From contig NW_004797838.1 of NCBI RefSeq assembly GCF_000002075.1, positions 53,350-117,349 of the forward strand: 64,000 nt of DNA. Reading direction: 5' to 3'. Of the stretch, positions 21,702 to 33,700 are shown one piece after another. Position numbers and translations under genes: made by a program. The notes beneath the pieces were generated by a model, which saw only the letters and a program-made list of their open reading frames with translations, searched no databases and had not been told where the DNA came from. The stretch is from Aplysia californica. Its lineage: Eukaryota > Mollusca > Gastropoda > Aplysiida > Aplysiidae. How positions within the stretch are numbered: the first letter of the stretch is position 1; every line of letters starts with the position of its first letter.

Positions 21702-24700
21702 TCAGCTGGGGATTTCAGACATGATATTGTCCAATGGCTGCCATCTTGAATTTTCCAGTGCTTGAAAGAAAGACTGAAACAAACAAACAAAAGAAAAGTG
21801 ATGTTTTTTAAAAATAAAAGAGTTGTTCACAGGTTAGAGGGTGAAAATGAGCCATAGAACAGAATTGGGAATGATCTTAGGGGAAACACTCTTCAGTACT
21901 TATTTCAAGTCGCAGGTTAATAAAGGCTGCTACTGGTAGAGTCTCCTGTTTACTAAGTGTATGAACTCTGAGAGTGGGTGGTTGGTGGGTGCTCTAGTGT
22001 ATTTTGCTCCTTCTTTTCTATTTAACATCTAATGTCCTTATCTCTCCTCCTTTAATTTGTATGTTACTCTGAAGTAACACCTCTAATCTTCAGTACTTAT
22101 ATGACCTAATTGCGTTGCAAATACGGTAAAACTCTCATATATATATTCTTAAGTCTTGTTTCTCTCAAGCAGCACACAAAGATTTATTGCATTTATGTGT
22201 TTCTCTCACTCTCACCATAACAAAGAGTCCAAAGACAGTCATTGGTAGAAACTCATGAGCCCCATTTCAGTTCACACGAGAAGTACAGGACTACTTCTCA
22301 TACAGTATAGCACGCACTTCGTAAACAGATTTCAGGTCCAAAATTTTTCCTTAATTTATAAATATGATGTGTATTCTTTGCATAATTTAGAACATATATT
22401 ATATGGTGAAATTTGTACATATAAATGAAAATAGTTTTTCCACGTCCTGCCATTTTAGCTGGTACGTTCATACAAGACTATGTGTGCAACTCAGAGAGAC
22501 TTGAATGAAATCAAACGACAAAAACATTCTTACCTCACTCGAATCAATAAATTCTCTGTTTTCTTTGCCAACATTAATTTCCAAACAAGGGTCTGAAGAA
22601 AGGAAAATTGATATCAAATGACTTTAAATACAGGTGTCTTACACAGTTATTAGTACAGTGAAGTATACGAAAACCGTACATAGTTAATCCATAAACAGCA
22701 GTAAACAGAAAGAAAATAAAATCCCCAGGATTTTTTCCTTGCTATGTGAGCAATCTCTCTCAACCGAAAACACGGCTAAAGCAACAAAAATCCAGCGGTC
22801 TCACAGATTTCAGTTTTAGGCACTCTACTGTATTTTTAAGTCTGACTTCAGTCTACAGCCACAGCAACATACAGTGGTCCTCGGATTCAACGAAGTCATC
22901 GGGCCTGACCTTCAATTTCGTGGAATCCGAGTTTTCGTTGAATCAGAGTTCCACTGTATAACACAGGAGTCAAATTCTAGAGCATTAACACAGGCATATA
23001 AACAAGTCAACAAAGATGATCTGAAAAAGAGGTAATGGTAGGGGAAAAAGAACAGATTTTAAAATTACTATTTACTTAACCAAACCACAACCATAAAAAA
23101 TAAGTTGATAGCACTGGCAAACACAAACTATTTACTCCGACATGTTTTTTTTAATCCGCTGTTTGTCTATAGAAATACCATGACCATTCCATAAAAAGTG
23201 ACACACGTAATGCAGAGACGATGACCTACGGAAAAAACACTAAGCAGAGATAGAGCCATTTTTTACCTTTTTTTTTCCGTTAGATGCAACCTTCCTCTAA
23301 CATTACTAACAAACAAACAAACAAACAAACAAAAAAAAAAAAACTTTTTGAATTGAAGAATAACTCTATCATTGCTAAGATTTTTTAGCAGATTATCATC
23401 TTTGCATCATGTGCGTCACTTTTCATAGGATGGAGCACCATGGTATACATTAACAGGGAAAGGAGTAAGAGAGACAGACAGATAGAGAGAAAAAATCTGA
23501 TGTGTTGATGTTGTATGTATTCTATTTTGTGTCAGAGAAGCTGTTGAAAGCACAGAGTGGTTTTTTTCCTATGGTGAATCAGTAATGTCAAACATCATTT
23601 TCACTCATCTTGTACAGTTTTTCCCCCTTACCTTCTAAGACTTCGGAATCATCTTCGGCTGAAGGAGTGGCGGGGTTCTGAACACTGTCTTGGTATCCTT
23701 GGACTGCCTGTGGATCAAACAGAGGCACAGTTAAGATAAACCAAAAGGGAGAACAGTCGAAATTGCCCAAAAGGACCACCCAATGTCAAAGGGATGCGAC
23801 CATCTTGGACAGGAAGTATCATCGTAAAATAGAAAAGAAAAACGCAAGGAAAGGCGAGGGAAGTGGTCGTTTATACAGGTTACTGTCTTAGACAGATGGT
23901 CCTTACAGCAGGTTTAACTGTTGTTTTTTTCAATGTAGGTGTTTTTATGCCAGCATTGACACAACATGTATATAAAGTTTAATTTTTTTCGAGACTACAT
24001 TCATTTCTCTTTCTAATTTTTATTTTTTCAGGATTTTGGAAATTTGTTTAGTATTTTATAAGTGTGTTTTTTAAATGCTTGTACTCACGGGAGGTGGGTT
24101 CCTTTCCCTTGTTTAGGATTTGGGAATAGACTTCCCGTCCAGACCCTTAGGGTGTACTGTGTTATGCATGTATTATATTCTTTGTATTCAAACATGTACT
24201 AGCACATAGCGAAATTTGTACACAAAGAGAATTTTGTTTCCTGCTGAGTTCGTTATGTGTGTGCCAGACTTATATTCCAAATATTTGAAGTAACCCAAAT
24301 ATGTACAAATGTAGGTGTTTTGGCTGTTTGTAGACACAGCGTATTTCTTCTTCTTTTCTGCCACAGTATCTGAAGGTTGCCAAAGGGAAACAATTTCTTC
24401 AATCAATAAGACTCCCATCACCACCGATCCCACCCTCAAACACGAGCGATCTATGATCACCTATTGACCTATGAACTCACTGTGTGATCGGGAGCGTGTC
24501 CGCCAGCCGTGGGCTGGGAGTAGGGCTGGTTGTAGGGGTAGCTGTAGCCGCCCCAGGAGTAGTGGCCGGCGAAGTACGAGCCCGAGGGGGCGGCGGCTGG
24601 CTGCGGGGGTGGGGGGGCAGAGTGGGAGATGTCTGTTGGTCTGAGGAAAAACACAAAACAAAACATTTGCAGTCCCCGTGAGATTTCCCTTTCTTGTTGT

Positions 24701-27700
24701 TGTTGTCATTAAAAGTAATAAAAGCGTTTCCAGACAAGTTAACTCTTTATCTCCCGCAAGCCGCTGTTTGCAATCGGAACCGCTGAGTGACAGCGGCTCG
24801 GGCACATTAATTTATGACGTCTTCAATATCAAATTGCTTTTTGGCCATTGCCGAAAACAGGTCTCTTTTATCGTGTTTTCATTCATTAGAAGAAGAACTA
24901 TCAAAATAGGTTCACATGTTTCGATTTAATAACCAATTTAGTGATCATTTTGTCAATTTTAGATTTAGTACCAAAAACGGGCCCCGGCATAGAGGGTTTA
25001 CACCCCTCACAGATAAAAAGTTTTTAAAAATTCTTTTCAAATCTAGTCAGGCCAAAGGGCTCAAACTCAGATGACCATTGGATCGGAAAAGTAAGATCAA
25101 TTCCAGCTCACCAAACCATTTTCTGAGGACTAAGGAGAGACCTACCAAATACAATACTGGAATGTCCTAATATTCCTTATAGCAGGCTACAGTCCATTAT
25201 GAGCGCAACTATACGAAGGCTGTTCCACTTTTATTTTGGATATAATGGAGAGTGCACCGTTTAAACCGAAGGGGAAAAAATGGATAAGGAGAGATTTCTA
25301 ATCATTCATTAAAAGTGCAATGTCATTTTGAAGTTGTATACAGTCAATTTTAAGACACTTCCTATTATTATCAACTTTATTTCAATACTTGAGAATATCA
25401 TGATAGAAATGTACATGATGTAAAAAGTAAGAAGACCACGTTACTGATTCCACATACATACACAGGCTGAAAAATAATGAGTGCCGTCCACACATTGATT
25501 GCATATGGTTGGAGGGTGCTACTGATAGTCCTTACTTCTCCACTATCCCTCTATAGTTTCTATCTGTTCGCCTTCCTTCTTCCAGGCTTCCAAATGACTG
25601 CTTTTGTGCCAATGTGCTTCTCTTAACTCAAACTAATGAACACATAAGCTGTGTCTGTCACCTTTTGATGGATGCTAAACTGACTTTGATGGGCCTGCGG
25701 CCAAGGCCAGTCATATGCTGCATCTCTATGAGAGCTCTCTGTTGATCCATTTCCTCCGAGAAGCGAATAAAACCGTAGCCTTTGCTCTTCCCAGCCTGAT
25801 CATTCACAACTGAGGGAGAGACATTATCATTCATAAATGTAAAAGTTTCACACCTTTTTCAAAACTGTAAGAGCACTAAAAAGGACGGACTTTGAAGTGA
25901 ACGTATATCTCTGATAGAACCGAGCCCAGTAGGCGGAGAGATTTGAATGCTCCTCAAACAACCCATTGGGGATTTGAACCATGGTCATTTGTGAAAGGGA
26001 ACCAGTGAACTCGTCACACGGTGAAGTCGACACAGCTGAAAAACGTGCGACGAGTTCACCAAAAAAAAAAAGTATCCAAGTAACAGTGAACTCGTCACAC
26101 CACCTGCACCACACCTGCTATCTTGTGCCATTTTAGATTTGCTTTATTGCATACAGTAAGGACATGCAAATTTTTTACAGGTTTAATATATTGCACCTGT
26201 TTGTCTGTTTTCTCTTTAAAATGTTGAAACAGAAAAATTGACACGTGTACATTTCGATTGAATAAACTCTGGTTTTGTATTTTAAAAATATTAATTATTA
26301 ATTAAAGGTGGACATGTGTGGGTTTGCCTCCCAATCCACTGTGAACTCGCCACACGTTTTTTACAAGTTTGAGTATGTGATGAGATCACTGGAGGTATGT
26401 GACAACTTCACAGTGTGACAAGTTAACTGGAAGCCTTGTGAAATAGCTCAACATGATACCAAAAAACACACATTTGAGTATGAATAAGAGACTGGCTAAA
26501 AAAGGGCAATCAAAAGGATGGTGGAAAGTTTCTTGTCACACCAGCTAACACCAACAGACAAAATCCTTTGAAGAGATAGCCTACCAAAACATGAATAGAT
26601 TCATGTCTGTTAACACAACTTGTGCTTGATTAATTTTACTTTTGACAGAAGTTACAGAGGTGAGTTTCCTCTTACTGACTGGCATCTGTGGTGTAATTGC
26701 TCTTCGCTGTGGCACCAAAAATACAATATGAGCTGCATTTGTAAGTGGGGAAGTTATCATATCGAGTATCTGTGCCTGTTTTCTGGGACGCTGTATCTCA
26801 GTCAGACTCGGTTGACTCCGACAGGTAGGGTGAAAGCAGCCTGCCTCCTGAATGACCCTGTAAAGAGGGTAGCAGGTTTGAAGCAGGCCTTGGTCAGCCC
26901 CATTTCTTTCTCATCTATTATTTCTGTCTGTTATTGGCTTTCTTTCTTTGAACGACTGCCATTGTACCAGTGAGCTTTTTCTGGCACTTTCACACATACA
27001 ATGTGCCAATGAATATTTTTAGCCCTTCCACAAAATGTTCCCATGAAATTTTTTGTTACTTTCAAACAATGTTCAAATTAACTTTTTTGGTATTTTCAAA
27101 CAATGTTCCAAAGAGCTTTTTTAGCACTTCCAAACAATGTTTCAATTAACTTTTTGGTACTGGGCACTTTCAAAAAATGTTCCAATGAACTTTTTTTGGC
27201 ACTTTCACACAAACAAACCAGTAGAGGAGAAAGTGACTTTTGTGTAAAACATTTCTGTTTACGGTAATCCACCCACCTTTGGCCCCTCGCACAGACTTGT
27301 ACCTCTTCTGGAAGAAAGCGAACAGTTCGTAGTCGTCAATATCCCAGGACAGGTCACCAACATACAACGAAAACTCCGGCCTGGAAAAAGAAGATTTGTT
27401 TTTGCAAAACACAACTAGGTCATATAAGTTCTTAAGATTAAAAGTGTTACAAGGGAGTAACAAACACAAAAAAGAAGGAGATATAAGGACAACAGATATG
27501 TAGCAAAAGAAGGAGCAAATCACACTAGACACCCACCAACCATCCACGAAGAAGGAGACAAAAGGAGAAAAAAGAAAAAAGGGATCAATAAATGTCATGT
27601 AGGAATTCAGGGGAACAGGAAAAAAAGACCCCCCCCCCTTCCCAAATTTTCTTTTTAAAACAGCCTTTCAGTACTGAGATAAGTTTTAATCAGAACATAA

Positions 27701-30700
27701 TATACTGTTTATGAGTTGCTACTTGTATTTATAAAGCGCTTTGAGCCTAAGTAAGTTCTTTACTTCAGGTTGAGGGCTGTGTAAACGTTATACACAGTCA
27801 AAACTGTCTAGGATGGCCACCTATTGTTAAGAAAAGCGGCTGTCTTAGACAATGTCATTATAATGTTTTTTTAAAAATGCAAGGGATTGGGGAAATGGGA
27901 AGTGGCCATTTCTACAGGTGATAGTCTTATACAGGTGGCTGTAAGAGCAGGTTCGACTGTATTCGTATTATAAAAACAGAACTGCCTGAAAACCTTGACA
28001 CTGACACACTGAGGCCGAACCTCTACTGTTTGTGTTCAAGTCATATCTAGCACAAATAAATCTAGTTAAATGAATTTTGATAATTTTGGAACAAATGGTG
28101 ATAATAATAATTACAATAACAATAAATAGCTTTTGTATCTGCATAAGTTCCTGCTCAACAGCAAACTTTATCTGCTTTACAATCTATGTGATTACCCCAG
28201 CAGACATGATAACATACCAAAACAGTCTCAACTTCCTGGTAAAGCATACAGTGCAAGCTGCTTCTTTACAAGTGCTAAAACAATACTGTACTGACAAGAT
28301 CTTTCCGTTTTAATAGCCAGGTACCCATTCACATGTNNNNNNNNNNNNNNNNNNNNNNNNNNNNNNNNNNNNNNNNNNNNNNNNNNNNNNNNNNNNNNNN
28401 NNNNNNNNNNNNNNNNNNNNNNNNNNNNNNNNNNNNCGGCTAAGGCCAATTGTATGCTGCATCACTACATCATGTACACATTTTAACCCTGATATTCTCA
28501 AGTATTTTGGCTGAAATAAAGAAAAGTGGCTCAGGATTGAAACGTACACATGATGTAAAAAGTATGAAGATCACCGTCCAAAGATACTGATTCCAAATAC
28601 AGGTTGAAAAATAACAAGTGCAGTCCACACATTGATTGCAATTGGTTGGAGGGTGCTACTGATAGGTCTTACTTCTCCACTGTTCCTCTACAATTTCTGT
28701 CTTTCCGTCTTCCTTTTTCTGGGCACTGAAATGACTGCTTCTCATTTCTCAAACAAACAAACACATACGCTGTATCTGTTACCTTTTGATCGATGCTAAA
28801 CTGACTTTGATGGGCCTGCGGCCAAGGCCAGTCATATGCTGCATCTCTATGAGAGCTCTCTGTTGATCCATTTCCTCCGAGAAGCGAATAAAACCGTAGC
28901 CTTTGCTCTTCCCAGCCTGATCATTCACAACTGAGGGAGAGACATTATCATTCATAAATGTAAAAGTTTCACACCTTTTTCAAAACTGTAAGAGCACTAA
29001 AAAGGACGGACTTTGAAGTGAACGTATATCTCTGATAGAACCGAGCCCAGTAGGCGGAGAGATTTGAATGCTCCTCAAACAACCCATTGGGGATTTGAAC
29101 CATGGTCATTTGTGAAAGGGAACCAGTGAACTCGTCACACGGTGAAGTCGACACAGCTGAAAAACGTGCGACGAGTTCACCAAAAAAAAAAAGTATCCAA
29201 GTAACAGTGAACTCGTCACACCACCTGCACCACACCTGCTATCTTGTGCCATTTTAGATTTGCTTTATTGCATACAGTAAGGACATGCAAATTTTTTACA
29301 GGTTTAATATATTGCACCTGTTTGTCTGTTTTCTCTTTAAAATGTTGAAACAGAAAAATTGACACGTGTACATTTCGATTGAATAAACTCTGGTTTTGTA
29401 TTTTAAAAATATTAATTATTAATTAAAGGTGGACATGTGTGGGTTTGCCTCCCAATCCACTGTGAACTCGCCACACGTTTTTTACAAGTTTGAGTATGTG
29501 ATGAGATCACTGGAGGTATGTGACAACTTCACAGTGTGACAAGTTAACTGGAAGCCTTGTGAAATAGCTCAACATGATACCAAAAAACACACATTTGAGT
29601 ATGAATAAGAGACTGGCTAAAAAAGGGCAATCAAAAGGATGGTGGAAAGTTTCTTGTCACACCAGCTAACACCAACAGACAAAATCCTTTGAAGAGATAG
29701 CCTACCAAAACATGAATAGATTCATGTCTGTTAACACAACTTGTGCTTGATTAATTTTACTTTTGACAGAAGTTACAGAGGTGAGTTTCCTCTTACTGAC
29801 TGGCATCTGTGGTGTAATTGCTCTTCGCTGTGGCACCAAAAATACAATATGAGCTGCATTTGTAAGTGGGGAAGTTATCATATCGAGTATCTGTGCCTGT
29901 TTTCTGGGACGCTGTATCTCAGTCAGACTCGGTTGACTCCGACAGGTAGGGTGAAAGCAGCCTGCCTCCTGAATGACCCTGTAAAGAGGGTAGCAGGTTT
30001 GAAGCAGGCCTTGGTCAGCCCCATTTCTTTCTCATCTATTATTTCTGTCTGTTATTGGCTTTCTTTCTTTGAACGACTGCCATTGTACCAGTGAGCTTTT
30101 TCTGGCACTTTCACACATACAATGTGCCAATGAATATTTTTAGCCCTTCCACAAAATGTTCCCATGAAATTTTTTGTTACTTTCAAACAATGTTCAAATT
30201 AACTTTTTTGGTATTTTCAAACAATGTTCCAAAGAGCTTTTTTAGCACTTCCAAACAATGTTTCAATTAACTTTTTGGTACTGGGCACTTTCAAAAAATG
30301 TTCCAATGAACTTTTTTTGGCACTTTCACACAAACAAACCAGTAGAGGAGAAAGTGACTTTTGTGTAAAACATTTCTGTTTACGGTAATCCACCCACCTT
30401 TGGCCCCTCGCACAGACTTGTACCTCTTCTGGAAGAAAGCGAACAGTTCGTAGTCGTCAATATCCCAGGACAGGTCACCAACATACAACGAAAACTCCGG
30501 CCTGGAAAAAGAAGATTTGTTTTTGCAAAACACAACTAGGTCATATAAGTTCTTAAGATTAAAAGTGTTACAAGGGAGTAACAAACACAAAAAAGAAGGA
30601 GATATAAGGACAACAGATATGTAGCAAAAGAAGGAGCAAATCACACTAGACACCCACCAACCATCCACGAAGAAGGAGACAAAAGGAGAAAAAAGAAAAA

Positions 30701-33700
30701 AGGGATCAATAAATGTCATGTAGGAATTCAGGGGAACAGGAAAAAAAGACCCCCCCCCCTTCCCAAATTTTCTTTTTAAAACAGCCTTTCAGTACTGAGA
30801 TAAGTTTTAATCAGAACATAATATACTGTTTATGAGTTGCTACTTGTATTTATAAAGCGCTTTGAGCCTAAGTAAGTTCTTTACTTCAGGTTGAGGGCTG
30901 TGTAAACGTTATACACAGTCAAAACTGTCTAGGATGGCCACCTATTGTTAAGAAAAGCGGCTGTCTTAGACAATGTCATTATAATGTTTTTTTAAAAATG
31001 CAAGGGATTGGGGAAATGGGAAGTGGCCATTTCTACAGGTGATAGTCTTATACAGGTGGCTGTAAGAGCAGGTTCGACTGTATTCGTATTATAAAAACAG
31101 AACTGCCTGAAAACCTTGACACTGACACACTGAGGCCGAACCTCTACTGTTTGTGTTCAAGTCATATCTAGCACAAATAAATCTAGTTAAATGAATTTTG
31201 ATAATTTTGGAACAAATGGTGATAATAATAATTACAATAACAATAAATAGCTTTTGTATCTGCATAAGTTCCTGCTCAACAGCAAACTTTATCTGCTTTA
31301 CAATCTATGTGATTACCCCAGCAGACATGATAACATACCAAAACAGTCTCAACTTCCTGGTAAAGCATACAGTGCAAGCTGCTTCTTTACAAGTGCTAAA
31401 ACAATACTGTACTGACAAGATCTTTCCGTTTTAATAGCCAGGTACCCATTCACATGTGGGCGAAGTGAGGAAAATTTGTATAAAGTGCCTTTCCAAAGGA
31501 CACAACGTCGGACCAAGCTGAGCCTCAAACTCCAAAAACCACAACCTGACAAAAACAAGTCCGACAGCCCAGTCACTGACTAGTTTTTTGTTTTTTGTTT
31601 TTTTAGTAGAGGGTTTTACGGCGCTCGCAACTGCATAAGGTCATATGAGCGCCAAGGGGTGGGTGTCAACAGAGAAGTCTTTACAGGGAATCAGACTTAC
31701 TCTGCTCACCTCTCTAGCTTCAACAGCACAAGGTCTGCTTCGACTATCAAGGCACCCCGGAAATAGCAGGTCACAAGTGTGACAAACATACAAAAGAAGT
31801 AGAGGAAAATGACAACAGTAAGGATTAGGAAAGAAAAAGCAGTAGTTCCCTGTTGTAGATCAGGCACAGTTAAAAGCGTGACATGATGAATCAGCCCATT
31901 TACAATTTTACTGTGCTTGAACGAGAAATGTCCCCCCTTTGGGAATGGCCTAAAGACACTACAGTCAGTAGCACCGCCCCAGGGGGTAGTCACTGACTAC
32001 CGGCGCCACATAATACAATGAAACTTGAAACAACAAAATGAGAACTAAAAGCTATGTCACCCACAAGGATATAATGCATGACAGGGAAGGGAAGCCAGAA
32101 GTATTTTCAAAAGAGACAAGGCTGGGATAGGAAAAGGAGGGAAAGATCATATGTTCACATGTAACAACTTGCAAATGCACATCGTGCAAGTTTTCAAACA
32201 TTTCTTCTAAAACTTTCACGATCTCATAAAACTTACAAAAGTTCATGTTCTCGTCCATAGCTGGCAGGATTTAGCTTGAAGCGTTTCTGTGAATAAAAAT
32301 TCAAAGCAAATTATTCTCCATGAATACAATACAGACTTTTCTGTATTCACAAGCAATTCTCTCATCCCTAAGTTATCAAAGATGACCTGTCAGTAACAAG
32401 GAAACATCCCTTTGTTGATTTGGAATGGTCTATGCCACTGCATCAAACTCTTGAAGAGACCATATAAATCCATAATTTCCACAACTGTTGATCAAAGGTG
32501 GAAAAAAAATATGACAAAGACCCAACAGCTTTCAAATGTAACAGTCCAGTATTTCGAAGACAGCATTACAAAAAAAGTTCATTTGAGTTGGAAAGAGTAG
32601 CACATCGACACAATAACAGTCATATGGTGTAGGGAAAAAGCAAGACAGAAACAGCAGAGGGAAAGAAAAGAAGTCGGACCTACCAGTGGCAACCTCCAAC
32701 CACCTATAAAAGTTCTTTACACAGTTACAGTACACTACTGCTGAACTTGTACGTGGAATGTAAACAATACTTTTCTTTTCAGCTATATGTATCCCACCTA
32801 CAGTGAAAACTTCACAGATGCTCACATACCCCACCTGTGTACCACAAATCAATTCAAAGGCTTCAACAATACATATCTAGACGAAAAATTATTCATGAGT
32901 ACAAACAATAAACTGATAAAAGGATGGGTACCATTCCATTATTCACGAGCAGAGAACAAAGCATAAACATACTAACAAGAAGATGAGGGTGCTGGTTTAG
33001 TTGCCGATCCAATGTGATGTTTCTGGTTTAGTTACCAGACTGATCTGACAACTGATCTAGTTACCGGCCTATCAGACTGGTCTGACAACTGGTTTAGTTG
33101 ATGGTCCACCGCGATATTTCTAAATGCTTTTGTGAGTGTGTGGGTGGAAAGTTGTGTTCTTTTTAAAAAGTCCCATCTGGTCACTTATATTGCTTCACTT
33201 ACTTTCAATCGTAATCTGTACCACCACAAAATATTTCAATCTAAATGAAACAGCAAAATGAAGCAATCCACCCTACCACACATCACATTATTTGTAAGTG
33301 CCACTGTATTTGATCTACTAAATGCCCCCAACGCTGTCATTAGCATAATTAATCAGGTGGGACCTACGCAGTGCAGTAAACCATGGGTGATCAGGCTGGA
33401 CTTACTAGGAGACAGCCGTATCACAGTGGACCAGCCACTAAACCAGCACCAAAACGAGTCTACAACTACAGTGAAAACTTCACAGATGCTCACATACCCC
33501 AGAATGTCCTGGGATGTACTTTCCGTTCAGCCTGTGCAATACCCTCTGTGCTGTGTCCACATCGCTCAGCTCCACAAAGCAGTAATTACTTGGCTTTGAG
33601 CTGGAACATAAAGCAGTACATAAACTAGAAAAGTACAAAAGACAGAGTTGATGTTTGATTATTTTTGTTCAGGGATGCCATTAGTATTTTGTGAAAATAT

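Larger units (their letters stand above)
25671..28336. repeat. 2666-bp direct duplication, copy 1 (TRNAU1AP RRM2 exons)
   Basis: Reads the same as 28792-31457 at a constant offset of 3121 bases; all four longer open frames in the two copies translate identically. It contains RRM2 exons 25662-25809 and 27277-27380 except the last nine bases of the former. It ends exactly at the 100-base gap. The roughly 290 bases to its left (25380-25670) match 28500-28791 only imperfectly. Confidence 0.9.

Noticed and set aside
24484-24681. Plus-strand frame of Gly/Val/Arg over 24.5 kb
   Set aside because: It is the antisense shadow of the Pro/Tyr-rich TRNAU1AP exon at 24481-24640.
27170-27598. 142-codon minus-strand frame around the first RRM2 exon
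   Set aside because: Only 27277-27380 is coding; the flanks are a SINE and intron read through open frame.
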